From assembly GCA_010672965.1 (NCBI GenBank), contig JAAHFN010000003.1, positions 62,001-126,000 on the forward strand: a stretch of DNA of 64,000 nucleotides. Reading direction: 5' to 3'. The notes beneath the pieces were generated by a model that saw only the letters and a program-made list of their open reading frames with translations, made no database searches and had not been told where the DNA came from. The position numbers were made by a program, and so were the translations under genes. Shown here piece after piece: positions 1-8,592 of this stretch. Source of the DNA: Oscillatoria sp. SIO1A7. GTDB taxonomy: Bacteria > Cyanobacteriota > Cyanobacteriia > Cyanobacteriales > Laspinemataceae. The stretch's first letter is position 1, and every line of letters starts with the position of its first letter.

Positions 1-1011
1 GTCACTCAAGCGGCTTACCGACAAATCTTCGAGCGGGATCTCAACCCATTTGTTATTGAGAATGAATTTACCAGCCTAGAAAGTAAGCTGGCGAATGGAG
101 AAATTACGGTTAAAGAGTTTATTGAAGGCTTGGGTTGCTCCAACCTTTATGTTAAGGAGTTCTATACTCCCTATCCCAATACGAAGGTTATAGAACTGGG
201 GACTAAGCACTTCCTGGGTCGGGCTCCGCTGAATCAGGAAGAAATTCGCAAGTATAACCAGATTCTAGCCAGTCAGGGGATTCGGGCCTTTATTCGGGCA
301 ATGGTAGAAAGTATGGAATATCTCCAAGTATTTAACGAGGATACAGTTCCTTACCGTCGCTTCCCGACTCTGCCTGCCGCTAACTTCCCGAATACCGAGA
401 AGCTCTATAACCAGCAGACCAAGCAAACTGCGGATGTTAATATTCCGAGCTTCGAGCCGGTGGAATCCTCCGTTGATGTAGTAGAGTCTTTGCCTTTAAT
501 GTCCAACGCGATCGCCTCTATGCCTCGGCAGTTGGATTTAGTCGAAGTGGGTCGCTCGACGACGATTCCCAGCACCGAACCCAACGCTTGCGATCGGATA
601 GCTCGGATTCACCGCGTGACTGGCAAGAACTCTACAGCAGAGATAAATATGGCAATTGCTGCTATTTATCGGCAGGTAATGGATTGCTATGAAGAGCAAG
701 TTCCCGAGCAGTTCCGCTCGATGGAACTCGAAGCGAAACTGCACCAAGGGGAAATTTCGGTGCGGGAGTTTGTCGGCCACCTAGCCAGTAGCGATGCTTA
801 TCGCGATCGCTTTGTATCGCCCTACCCGGCTCCCAAAGCCGCCGAACTGCTCTACCGTCACTTGTTGGGTCGGATGCCCGAAAGTTCAGAAGTTCGGCAA
901 TACCAGCAGCTTATGACAGAGCTTGGACTTGCCGCTGCCGTCGAGACTGCGATCGACAGTACCGAGTACCTGCGCTACTTCGGCGAGGATGTAGTGCCTT
1001 ACAAGCGGTAG
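1..1011 (+). CDS. apcE: Phycobilisome core-membrane linker ApcE, C-terminal part (5' end outside window)
   Basis: The frame is open from base 1, so the gene begins upstream of the window; only about 336 C-terminal residues are seen. ApcE (LCM) organises the allophycocyanin core and anchors the phycobilisome to the thylakoid membrane. The visible part holds two copies of the phycobilisome linker (REP) repeat. Each contains a run like AAYRQI or AAIYRQ, a segment GEI(T/S)V(K/R)EF, then Y(T/V)SPYP, a GR(A/M)P motif and a closing (T/V)VPY(R/K)R. The two repeats are joined by a low-complexity arm at about 380-590. The gene lies immediately before apcA, apcB and apcC on the same strand, the usual apcE-A-B-C order. 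The stop is TAG. Identity is secure; the chromophore-binding N-terminal domain cannot be examined. Confidence 0.95.
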   Translation, partial: VTQAAYRQIFERDLNPFVIENEFTSLESKLANGEITVKEFIEGLGCSNLYVKEFYTPYPNTKVIELGTKHFLGRAPLNQEEIRKYNQILASQGIRAFIRAMVESMEYLQVFNEDTVPYRRFPTLPAANFPNTEKLYNQQTKQTADVNIPSFEPVESSVDVVESLPLMSNAIASMPRQLDLVEVGRSTTIPSTEPNACDRIARIHRVTGKNSTAEINMAIAAIYRQVMDCYEEQVPEQFRSMELEAKLHQGEISVREFVGHLASSDAYRDRFVSPYPAPKAAELLYRHLLGRMPESSEVRQYQQLMTELGLAAAVETAIDSTEYLRYFGEDVVPYKR

Positions 1012-1028
1012 ATTGGGAATTGGGAAAA

Positions 1029-1204
1029 GTTTTGAGTTTTGAGTTTTAAGTTTTAAGTTTTAAGTTTCATAGGACTTACGCGCGGCTTGTAGAGATGTGG
1101 CCTAAGTGTAGGGGTACTCCGGCCGTTGACCCCTACCAGATATAAAGGTAATGCGAGTCCTGTTTCAAACTCAAAACTCAAAACTCAAAACTCAAAACTC
1201 AAAG
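1029..1204. repeat. TTTTGAG / CTCAAAA heptamer repeats in apcE-apcA gap
   Basis: Copies of TTTTGAG and TTTTAAG follow apcE (about 1029-1067). The complementary CTCAAAA series lies at 1163-1204. The two arrays are inverted relative to each other and could fold back on themselves. The same heptamer recurs at 32180-32220 and 52200-52262. They match the short tandemly repeated repetitive (STRR) heptamers known from filamentous cyanobacteria. Confidence 0.8.
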
Positions 1205-1260
1205 GATCCATCCACCGTTCTAGACAAGAGCAAAATACTCCTTATATATATGCGCTAAAA

Positions 1261-1286
1261 AATCTGCTTTACAAAGCAGATTTTTT
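1261..1286. terminator. Bidirectional rho-independent terminator between apcE and apcA
   Basis: AATCTGCTTT and AAAGCAGATT form a 10-bp perfect stem separated by AC. The stem is preceded by an A run and followed by a T run, so it can act in either direction. It sits about 250 bp after apcE and about 380 bp before apcA, so apcABC probably has its own promoter in 1290-1650. No -10/-35 pair there is clear enough to call. Confidence 0.7.
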
Positions 1287-1667
1287 AATGCTCGCATTTG
1301 TGACGCCCTGCTCCGAAAGCTCCTTGCTCCCCTGCCTCTTCCAATGCCCAATGCCTAGTAACTTGCAGATATAATGTATCTAGTAAGCAGGTTAAAATGA
1401 ATGGGATTGTAAAAAAATATTAAGTAAGGGTTGAGAATGTAAACGATATGCTGCAAAATAGCGGTACTTGCAGAATTAGGCTGTCTGAATTTGGGTTGCT
1501 TGTTGTCCTAGAATATTTTCAGGATAGATGGGCAGGTTGGTGATGGTAAAAGCCAAAACCGAGCTTTTGAGTAAAAATGCTCAAGGGTTGCAGACCCAGA
1601 CAGCCCAATTGCCAATCCCAGATTGAGATTTGAGAAATCTGGATATTACTGTTGGAGGAAACGATTA

Positions 1668-2153
1668 ATGAGTATAGTCACGAAGTCAATCGTGAATGCC
1701 GATGCTGAGGCTCGCTACCTGAGCCCTGGCGAACTAGACAGAATCAAAGATTTTGTGAAAAGTGGCCAGAGTCGCGTGCGGATTGCTCAAATCATGAGCG
1801 AGTCCCGGACGAAAATTGTTAAGGAAGCAGGGGACCAATTGTTCCAAAAGCGTCCTGATGTGGTTTCTCCTGGTGGCAATGCTTACGGCGACGAAATGAC
1901 TGCAACGTGCCTGCGGGACCTCGACTACTACCTGCGCCTGGTATCCTACGGTATCGTTTCCGGCGATGTGACCCCCATTGAAGAAATCGGCATTGTGGGC
2001 GCTAAGGAAATGTACAAGTCTCTGGGCACCTCCATTGATGCAGTGGTAGAAGGCGTTCGCTGCATGAAGAGCGTTGCAAGCGGCCTACTGTCTGCCGAGG
2101 ATGCTAAGGAAGCGGGTTCTTACTTTGACTACGTGATTGGCGGATTGTCCTAG
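1668..2153 (+). CDS. apcA: Allophycocyanin alpha subunit
   Basis: This 161-residue protein is full length for ApcA. It forms the core hexamers of the phycobilisome with ApcB and carries one phycocyanobilin, bound at Cys81 in the [13 protein letters not shown] motif. The ATG at 1668 is chosen because GGAGG at 1654-1658 has ideal spacing and the N-terminus [20 protein letters not shown] is the family's usual start; an in-frame extension back to 1623 has no family support. The TAG stop is followed by a 229-bp gap before apcB. Identity is certain from near-complete conservation. Product and ApcB should be stoichiometric, consistent with their adjacency. Confidence 0.98.
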   Translation: MSIVTKSIVNADAEARYLSPGELDRIKDFVKSGQSRVRIAQIMSESRTKIVKEAGDQLFQKRPDVVSPGGNAYGDEMTATCLRDLDYYLRLVSYGIVSGDVTPIEEIGIVGAKEMYKSLGTSIDAVVEGVRCMKSVASGLLSAEDAKEAGSYFDYVIGGLS

Positions 2154-2382
2154 TTCTTAAGATTGGAACTTGGCAAATAGGGTTTTACCCAAAAAAATCC
2201 GGCAAAGACAAGAAAGACAAGGAAATAAAACAGCTTACCGCAAGCCGGGAAGCTTGAAATAAAAGAAATCTATTTCTAGATTTCGGGAATCCAATCCGCT
2301 TGGGAGATAGAGCTTATCTGTTATCGAGGATAAGCGATCGAGCTAGCGGGGAAGCCACTCAGCAGTTTAAGGAATCACAAAG

Positions 2383-2868
2383 ATGCAAGACGCAATTACC
2401 GCTGTTATTAACTCCTCTGACGTTCAAGGCAAGTACCTGGACGCTAGCGCTCTAGAAAAGCTCACGGGCTACTTCCAAACTGGCGAACTGCGCGTTGGTG
2501 CCGCAACTGCTATCAGCGCCAACGCTGCAAGCATCGTTAAGGATGCAGTTGCCAAGTCTCTGCTTTATAGCGACTCAACTCGCCCGGGCGGAAATATGTA
2601 CACCACTCGGCGCTACGCTGCTTGCATCCGGGATCTGGACTATTACCTGCGCTATGCTACCTATGCCATGCTGGCTGGCGATCCATCTATCCTAGACGAG
2701 CGCGTGCTAAATGGCCTGAAGGAAACTTATAACTCTCTGGGCGTACCCATCAGCAATACCGTGCAAGCCATCCAAGCTATGAAAGAAGTTACTGCTTCTC
2801 TAGTGGGTGCAGACGCCGGTAAGGAAATGGGCGTGTATTTTGACTACATCAGCTCTGGCTTGAGCTAG
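2383..2868 (+). CDS. apcB: Allophycocyanin beta subunit
   Basis: This 161-residue protein has the full ApcB length. It pairs with ApcA in allophycocyanin, the terminal energy acceptor of the phycobilisome core. Cys81 in [13 protein letters not shown] binds phycocyanobilin. Asn71 in RPGGNMY is the position that is N-methylated in phycobiliprotein beta subunits. An AAGGA at 2369-2373 precedes the ATG. The gap of 229 bp from apcA is normal for this operon. A +1-frame overlapping ORF within it is only a shadow. Nothing unusual is seen. Confidence 0.98.
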   Translation: MQDAITAVINSSDVQGKYLDASALEKLTGYFQTGELRVGAATAISANAASIVKDAVAKSLLYSDSTRPGGNMYTTRRYAACIRDLDYYLRYATYAMLAGDPSILDERVLNGLKETYNSLGVPISNTVQAIQAMKEVTASLVGADAGKEMGVYFDYISSGLS

Positions 2869-3102
2869 ATGTTGCCCTGACAGAAAAACCGGAAAAACGA
2901 CTGTAAAAATGTCGTAAAACGGACTGTCTTTTGTGCTGTTAGGTCAGGGAAGTCAAGAGTGAGTGCTAGCTTGTCAAAGGCTCGTCTAAATAATGATGAG
3001 TTTTAGCGATCTAGTATTGACTCGTGACTCCCTGCCTTCAATTTTAAGAATAGAAATTGACATTTCCTAAGAATACTTAACCGAATCAGGAGAGATAAGC
3101 CG

Positions 3103-3303
3103 ATGCGAATGTTTCAGGTAACTGCTTGCGTTCCCAGCAAGAGTCGCACCCGCACCCAGCGAGAATTACAAAATACTTTTTTCACGAAACTGGTTCCCTA
3201 CGATAACTGGTTTCGCGAACAGCAAAGGATTATGAAAATGGGGGGCAAAATCCTTAAGGTTAAGCTAGCCGTAGGCAAGCAGGGAGTAAATACTGGTCTG
3301 TAG
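3103..3303 (+). CDS. apcC: Phycobilisome small core linker ApcC (LC7.8)
   Basis: This 66-residue basic protein is the small core-capping linker of the phycobilisome. It starts MRMFQVTACVPS and contains TRTQRELQNTFFTKLVPYDN and the RIMKMGGKI segment, all hallmarks of ApcC. AGGAGA at 3088-3093 precedes the ATG by a good distance. It closes the apc gene set, 234 bp after apcB. The normal family length is 67-68 residues, so it is complete. Heptamer repeats begin only 7 bp after the TAG stop. Confidence 0.96.
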   Translation: MRMFQVTACVPSKSRTRTQRELQNTFFTKLVPYDNWFREQQRIMKMGGKILKVKLAVGKQGVNTGL

Positions 3304-3310
3304 TAAATTA

Positions 3311-3508
3311 GGGTGTAGGGTGTGGGGTGTGGGGTGTAGGGAAGAGCGGAAGAGCGGAAGAGCGGAATTGGGCATTGGGCATTGGGCATTGTCTGTCCCC
3401 TTGTCCGCCCTGAGCCATTCGTTGGGTCACCTTGTCACCTAGTCACCTACCTTGTCTTCCCCCACACCCCACACCCTACACCCCACACCCCACACCCCAC
3501 ACCCTACA
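3311..3508. repeat. GGGTGTA/G, AGAGCGGA and GGGCATT tandem repeats
   Basis: From 3311 the sequence is a run of GGGTGT(A/G) heptamers, then three AGAGCGGA units, then ATTGGGC units to about 3391. The complementary CCCACAC/CCCTACA series follows at 3460-3508. The two halves are inverted, so the gap between apcC and ftsW could fold into a long hairpin between two convergently transcribed genes. Confidence 0.8.
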
Positions 3509-3519
3509 GCCGGCGATCG

Positions 3520-4698
3520 CTATCGCTTTTTTTTTGGCCGATCGCGCCCATGCAGGGAAACAATAGTAGCGCCGCTGCTCTCTCTGGCAACTCGAATCAA
3601 CAGGCCGGCGATCGCTAAGCTAGCAATCATCGAGCTGCCGCCATAACTAAACAAGGGTAAGGGCAGACCAGTAGTTGGCAAAACTCCACTAGCCACGCCA
3701 ATATTCAGAAATGATTGCCCTACCATCAGTACTGTGGCACCAATTGCTATCAGCCTATGTACTGGATTCCGGGCTAGGTAAGCCACTAAAAATGCCACTG
3801 TTGTATAGGCTATCAGGAGCAATAGCAACGCTAAGCTACCGGCGAAGCCAAATTCCTCCGCAAAGACGGCAAAGATAAAATCAGTATATTGAATGGGCAG
3901 ATACAACAACTTTTGTTGAGAAAAGCCAAACCCCGTTCCCCAAGGTCCGCCAGAACCTATGGCTAGGAGACTTTGAATTAGTTGGTAGCCATCTCCAAAA
4001 GGATCGACCCAAGGATTGAAGAAAGACATGAGCCTACGCCTCTGATATTCCTTAATAGAAATACTGGTCACGGCCAATAAAACTCCTCCCAGAGCTGCAC
4101 TTGCCAACTGGGGGTAAGGCAAGCCGGCAGCAAAGGCCACCAACCACAAGGTCATGCCGCAAAGGGCAGTCGTACTGAGATTCGGCTGGAGCAAGATACC
4201 GAGAAGAACTGCGCCAAAAATAAGCAGCCAGCTTAGGCGAACCTGCCAAGACAAGCGATACCACTGCCCAAAGATGCGAGCGCTCTGCAAAACTAAAAAA
4301 GGCTTGATTAGTTCCGAGGGCTGAATTATTGGCAGAGAACCAATCGAGAGCCAGCGCGTGGCTCCGTTTACCGTGGTTCCCAGACCGGGAATAAAGGTCA
4401 GCCAAATCCCTCCGAGCAGCAGCAGGAATAGCCAATGAGCCTGATTTTGGATATAGCGCAGGGGGGAGTAAACCAAAATGTTGAAGCCTATTAGCCCCAC
4501 TACTACCCAGACTAGCTGTCGTTTGAAATAATACAGCCCATCTCCAAAATCGGCATTGGCACTGGGATAGGAAGCGGAGAACAAAACTGCTAAGCCGATT
4601 AAGAGCCACAAGAAGGTCAACCACCGCAGCAATCGCGCAAGTAGAGCCCATTCCTGGACTTTGGGATCGACAATGGGAACTAGCTGGTGTAAATCCAA
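3520..4698 (-). CDS. ftsW: SEDS-family peptidoglycan glycosyltransferase FtsW
   Basis: This 392-residue polytopic membrane protein of the SEDS family polymerises lipid II at the septum together with a class B penicillin-binding protein. Key features are QPSE at 126-129, the catalytic-region Asp273 in IQYTDFIFAVFAEE, and LFSYGGSS at 349-356, with about ten hydrophobic segments. The usual QPDLGT motif reads QPNLST at 171-176, a mild departure. The start is a TTG at 4698: an in-frame TAA lies 12 bases upstream, and the residues after it (QLVPIVDP) resemble cyanobacterial FtsW N-termini. Repeats flank both ends. FtsW is preferred over RodA on the conserved N-terminus; RodA is the alternative. Confidence 0.88.
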   Translation of the reverse strand: MDLHQLVPIVDPKVQEWALLARLLRWLTFLWLLIGLAVLFSASYPSANADFGDGLYYFKRQLVWVVVGLIGFNILVYSPLRYIQNQAHWLFLLLLGGIWLTFIPGLGTTVNGATRWLSIGSLPIIQPSELIKPFLVLQSARIFGQWYRLSWQVRLSWLLIFGAVLLGILLQPNLSTTALCGMTLWLVAFAAGLPYPQLASAALGGVLLAVTSISIKEYQRRRLMSFFNPWVDPFGDGYQLIQSLLAIGSGGPWGTGFGFSQQKLLYLPIQYTDFIFAVFAEEFGFAGSLALLLLLIAYTTVAFLVAYLARNPVHRLIAIGATVLMVGQSFLNIGVASGVLPTTGLPLPLFSYGGSSMIASLAIAGLLIRVARESSGATIVSLHGRDRPKKKR

Positions 4699-4714
4699 GG
4701 CAAATTTTAGTTAG

Positions 4715-4906
4715 GGAATTGGGCAAAAGGGAATTGGGCATTGGGGATTGGGCATGGGGGCATGGGGGCATGGGGCATGGGGCATTGGGCATGGGGGCAT
4801 GGGGCATGGGGCATGGGGGGCCTTCGGGACATGGGGACATGGGGACATGGGGACATGGGGACATGGATGAAAGATGAAAGACGAATGATGAATGATGAAT
4901 GATGAA
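4715..4906. repeat. GGGCATx / GGGGACAT and GATGAATG short tandem repeats
   Basis: About twenty degenerate GGGCATT/GGGCATG heptamers run from 4715, pass into GGGGACAT octamers (4826-4866), then into GATGAAA/GATGAAT units to about 4906. The rest of the gap to 5495 contains a direct/inverted GGAGGGGTTAGGGG motif at 5140-5170 and further copies of CCCAATGCCC near 5370-5400. No gene is supported between 4699 and 5495. Confidence 0.75.
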
Positions 4907-5495
4907 AAATCAATTATTCCGTTCTTAATCCTTGCTCCTTGTTCCTTCCCCGGGTCTCCCAGTCCCCTTGTCCCCAGTCCCGAAGGCCCCCTTGGAACCG
5001 GGCATGGAGACCGGGTGACCCAAGGAAAGGCTCAGGACAGGCTATGGAATGAAGATTGAATAACTTGTCAAACTCGTCTTAGGTTATTTCTGGTAATAAA
5101 AGTACCAGAATATCGGAGCGCTTCGGCCCTAACCCCTCCTGGGAGCCTCCTGGGAGGGGTTAGGGGTGGGTTGAGGGGATTGGGTGGGTACTGCGACCGG
5201 GTAAGAACCCACGCCGCCCGCAGGAGGGGAAGCGGTACTTTCTTTCCCAGAAGTCTCCTTAAATGCCCTACCCTTCCGAGTATCCCATTATTACGGTCCC
5301 CTTGTACCCTTGTCCCCTTGTCTCCTGGTCCCCAATGCCACCCACCCCCAACCCCTCCCAGGAGGGTCACGCCCAATGCCCAATGCCCGATGCCCAATTC
5401 CGCTCTTACCAATTCCCAATTCCCATAATAATAGTCTGGGGGAGATTGGCTGAGTTTAGCCAACTCTTCCATTAAGGCGCTTTGCTGGTAATGGG

Positions 5496-7379
5496 ATGAT
5501 GAATGACCAATTTGGCCAACTGACATCCGCTATGAAGCGGCAATTGAGTGCCTCTGCCTCGGGGGAGAGGATGGTTTTTGAGGAAGCGGCGCTTGAGGAT
5601 TGCGACCTCGAACTTAGAACTATCTTTGAGAGAGCCCTTGAGGCAATGGTGATTTTCAATGATGATGGCAACTGCGTGGCGGCGAACCCAGCGGCTTGCA
5701 CTCTGTTCGGCCTGTCGAAAGAAGAACTTATTGGCAAGGCTCTGGAGGAGTCAATGGATTCTGGCTGCGATTGGCGGCAGGGCTTATCTAGCTTGTTGGC
5801 TACTGGCCGAGCAACGGGGGAGGTGAAAATCGATCCGGGCGATCGCGGCTACAACTCCTGGCGAGAAGTAGAGTATTCTGCTACTGCCAATATTGTTCCT
5901 GGATTGCATTTAGCGACCCTCCACGATATCACCGATCGCAAGCGAGCCGAGGAACAACTTCAGTATCATGCCTTTTACGATTCTCTAACGGGTTTGCCGA
6001 ACCGAACCTGGTTGTTAAACTGCTTGGGACGCTGTTTGAGAAAAGCCAAACGCCGTTCGGGATATGTGGTGGGTCTTTTGTTTATTCATCTGGAGCGCTT
6101 TGAGATTATCAAGTATAGTTTCGGACATCTGGTAGGAGATCGCTTGCTCAAGGCGGTTGCCTTCCGATTGGGAACTTGCTTGCAACCACCGGGTACTCTA
6201 GCGCGGGTTGGCACAGATGAGTTTGCTATTCTGTTGGAGGATATTAACGAACTAGATGATGCGATCGCCGTTGCAGATCGCATCCATCAAGAACTGACTA
6301 TGCCATTCCAAGTCAATGGCCAAGAAATGTTCGCTTCCGCCAATATTGGTATTGCTATGTCACCTCGACTGGCGCAAGAAACAGAACTAGAAAAAAGGCG
6401 ATCGCAAAATGGCAAAGGCTTTACTATAGAGGAGTCTAATGAGGAGACAAGCAAGCTAGAACATCCAGAAGATTTGCTGCGAGCGGCGGATACGGCCATG
6501 TATCATGCCAAAGTAATGGGCGGAGGGCGCACGGCGGCGTTCGATCCGGCGATGCATTTAGTCGCTCTGGCTAGCTTGCAACTGGAAAATGACTTGCGAC
6601 GAGCCCTCAAAGACCAAGAGTTACTGCTTTATTATCAGCCAATTATTGACCTATGTCTTGGTCGTCTTGTCGGCTTCGAGGCATTGGTACGCTGGCGGCA
6701 CCCAAAACGAGGTTTAGTTTCTCCAGGAGAGTTTATTCCGATCGCAGAAACCACTGGATTGATTGTGCCGATGGGAGCCTGGATTCTCCATGAAGCCTGT
6801 CGCCAGCTTCGGGAATGGCAGGTGTCGCTGTTGGCGAATAAAGGCTCGGCGATCGCCGAAGTCTATAGCGACCTTAGCATCAGCGTGAATCTGGCAGGAC
6901 TTCAGCTTGCCCACCCGGGATTGGTAGAACTCCTCGACCAAGTGTTAGACGATACTGGCTTGGAGGGACGATATTTAAAATTGGAGATTACGGAAACGGC
7001 GATCGCATCCGCACCGGAGTCCGTTCGGGGAATGCTGTTGCAGCTAAAACAGCGGCATATTCAACTATGCATTGATGATTTTGGCACCGGCTACTCCTCC
7101 CTGAGTCGCTTGCATCGGCTGCCTATTGATACTTTAAAAATAGATCGCTCTTTTGTTAGAAATATGAGCGATAGGGAGGGAAGTATGGAAATTATTCGTA
7201 CTATTCTCTCCCTGGCTCGGAATTTGGGAATGGATGCGATCGCCGAAGGTATAGAAACCGCCGAGCAACTGGCCCAGCTCCGGGAACTCGGCTCCGAGTA
7301 CGGCCAAGGCTATTACTTCCGCCGACCTTTAGATGCTGCTTCTGCTGCTGCCTTGCTAGTCTCCCAGCCTCAGTGGTAA
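5496..7379 (+). CDS. PAS-GGDEF-EAL protein, probable c-di-GMP phosphodiesterase
   Basis: This 627-residue cytoplasmic protein has a PAS sensor (about 38-155), a GGDEF domain (about 158-350) and an EAL domain (about 365-620). The EAL domain looks active: FEAL at 394-397, VNLAGLQL, LEITET, DDFGTGYSSL at 527-536, TLKIDRSFV and AEGIETAEQ keep the metal and substrate residues. The GGDEF domain looks inactive as a cyclase: the signature reads GTDEF (239-243), and the DxD-F-K and N positions are HLERFEIIKYS. It also has a roughly 35-residue insert near 292-325. It probably degrades c-di-GMP under PAS control, with GGDEF as a possible regulatory GTP site. The start could be 5496 or the ATG at 5499. 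Confidence 0.9.
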   Translation: MMNDQFGQLTSAMKRQLSASASGERMVFEEAALEDCDLELRTIFERALEAMVIFNDDGNCVAANPAACTLFGLSKEELIGKALEESMDSGCDWRQGLSSLLATGRATGEVKIDPGDRGYNSWREVEYSATANIVPGLHLATLHDITDRKRAEEQLQYHAFYDSLTGLPNRTWLLNCLGRCLRKAKRRSGYVVGLLFIHLERFEIIKYSFGHLVGDRLLKAVAFRLGTCLQPPGTLARVGTDEFAILLEDINELDDAIAVADRIHQELTMPFQVNGQEMFASANIGIAMSPRLAQETELEKRRSQNGKGFTIEESNEETSKLEHPEDLLRAADTAMYHAKVMGGGRTAAFDPAMHLVALASLQLENDLRRALKDQELLLYYQPIIDLCLGRLVGFEALVRWRHPKRGLVSPGEFIPIAETTGLIVPMGAWILHEACRQLREWQVSLLANKGSAIAEVYSDLSISVNLAGLQLAHPGLVELLDQVLDDTGLEGRYLKLEITETAIASAPESVRGMLLQLKQRHIQLCIDDFGTGYSSLSRLHRLPIDTLKIDRSFVRNMSDREGSMEIIRTILSLARNLGMDAIAEGIETAEQLAQLRELGSEYGQGYYFRRPLDAASAAALLVSQPQW

Positions 7380-7589
7380 AATATAGCAGTAAGCAATCGG
7401 CTCTGCTACAGTCAGCTCTGCTGCAGTCAGCTCTAAGCACAAGCATTGACAAGTATTGCTCCTTGCGTAGCTTTGGTAACCCTTAAGTTGCCCTAAACAA
7501 ATATGGCTTTGTCCTGTAAATATGGTATAAATTAAAAGTTGGGAGTGCCAGCCAATAGGCTGGAGGAGTCTAAAAATATGAAGGTAGCA

Positions 7590-7625
7590 GATTGGCAGCG
7601 GATGGGTAGCGGATGTAGCGGATGA
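7590..7625. repeat. Inverted outlier of the GCGGAT repeat
   Basis: The segment reads GGCAGCGGATGGGTAGCGGA followed by TGTAGCGGAT. This is the reverse-complement orientation of the large array at 7811-8430, and the same orientation as the array inside the gene at 34319. With the main array it forms an inverted pair. Confidence 0.7.
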
Positions 7626-7810
7626 TTTTTTTCGAGGAAAGCGAGACGCTATCCAAAAATAAAGTATTGCCGACTTGTCAAATGCGATCGCAGCCAATTA
7701 TTTACTTATATATATAGCAGTCAGCAGTCAGCTTTCAGCAATTAGCAATTAGCCAAAGCCTTGTAAACTATAGCTTGGTAATTTTGCAATTGTCCTAAAC
7801 AATTCGCTTA

Positions 7811-8430
7811 GTGCTATCCCATCCGCTGCCGACCATCCGTTACATCCGTTACAAATCCGCTGCCAATTATCCGCTACATCTGTTACTCATCCGCTGCCAA
7901 TATCCGTTACAAATCCGCTGCCAATTATCCGCTACATCTGTTACTCATCCGCTGCCAATATCCGTTACAAATCCGTTACAAATCCGCTGCCAATTATCCG
8001 CTACATCTGTTACTCATCCGCTGCCAATATCCGTTACAAATCCGCTACATCTGTTACTCATTCGCTGCCAATATCCGCTGCCAATATCCGTTACAAATCC
8101 GCTGCCAATTATCCGCTACATCTGTTACTCATCCGCTGCCAATATCCGTTACAAATCCGCTGCCAATTATCCGCTACATCTGTTACTCATCCGCTGCCAA
8201 TATCCGCTGCCAATTATCCGCTACATCTGTTACTCATCCGCTGCCAATATCCGCTGCCAATATCCGCTGCCAATTATCCGCTACATCTGTTACCAATCCG
8301 CTGCCAATTATCCGCTACATCTGTTACCAATCCGCTGCCAATATCCGCTGCCAATATCCGCTGCCAATATCCGCTACATCTGTTACTCATCCGCTGCCGA
8401 CTATCTGTTACATCCGCTACCCCACACCCT
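7811..8430. repeat. 620-bp degenerate ATCCGCT/GCCAAT tandem array upstream of carB
   Basis: The whole stretch is built from ATCCGCTGCCAAT(T), ATCCGCTACATCTGTTACTC and ATCCGTTACAA units. A composite unit of about 58 bp is repeated several times, with shuffled and truncated units toward the 3' end. There is no stop codon in any frame of the + strand, because the units contain none, so the 242-residue open frame across it is a composition effect, not a gene. The remaining gap (7380-7810 and 8431-8592) has AGCAGTC-type repeats and nothing else recognisable. Confidence 0.85.
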
Positions 8431-8592
8431 AAAATTTACTGGCCCGCAGTGCTGGAAAGTCATCAAACCTTGGGAAAAGAGCCAGAGCGATCGCTTGACA
8501 TCTCGGGGAAACCCCTTAAAATGGTCTGGATTTAGCTGACAGCTGACAGCTGACTGCTTACTGCTATAACTACCCACAGGGGGTTGAAGCCG

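Noticed and set aside
4052-4864. 270-codon minus frame starting with MSPCPHVPMSPCP
   Set aside because: Its N-terminus is translated GGGCATG repeats and the rest is an out-of-frame shadow of ftsW.
7811-8539. 242-codon open frame across the ATCCGCT array
   Set aside because: The repeat units contain no stop codon in any + frame, so openness is automatic. The product would be a repetitive YPLHLLLIRCQ-type peptide with no gene-like start.
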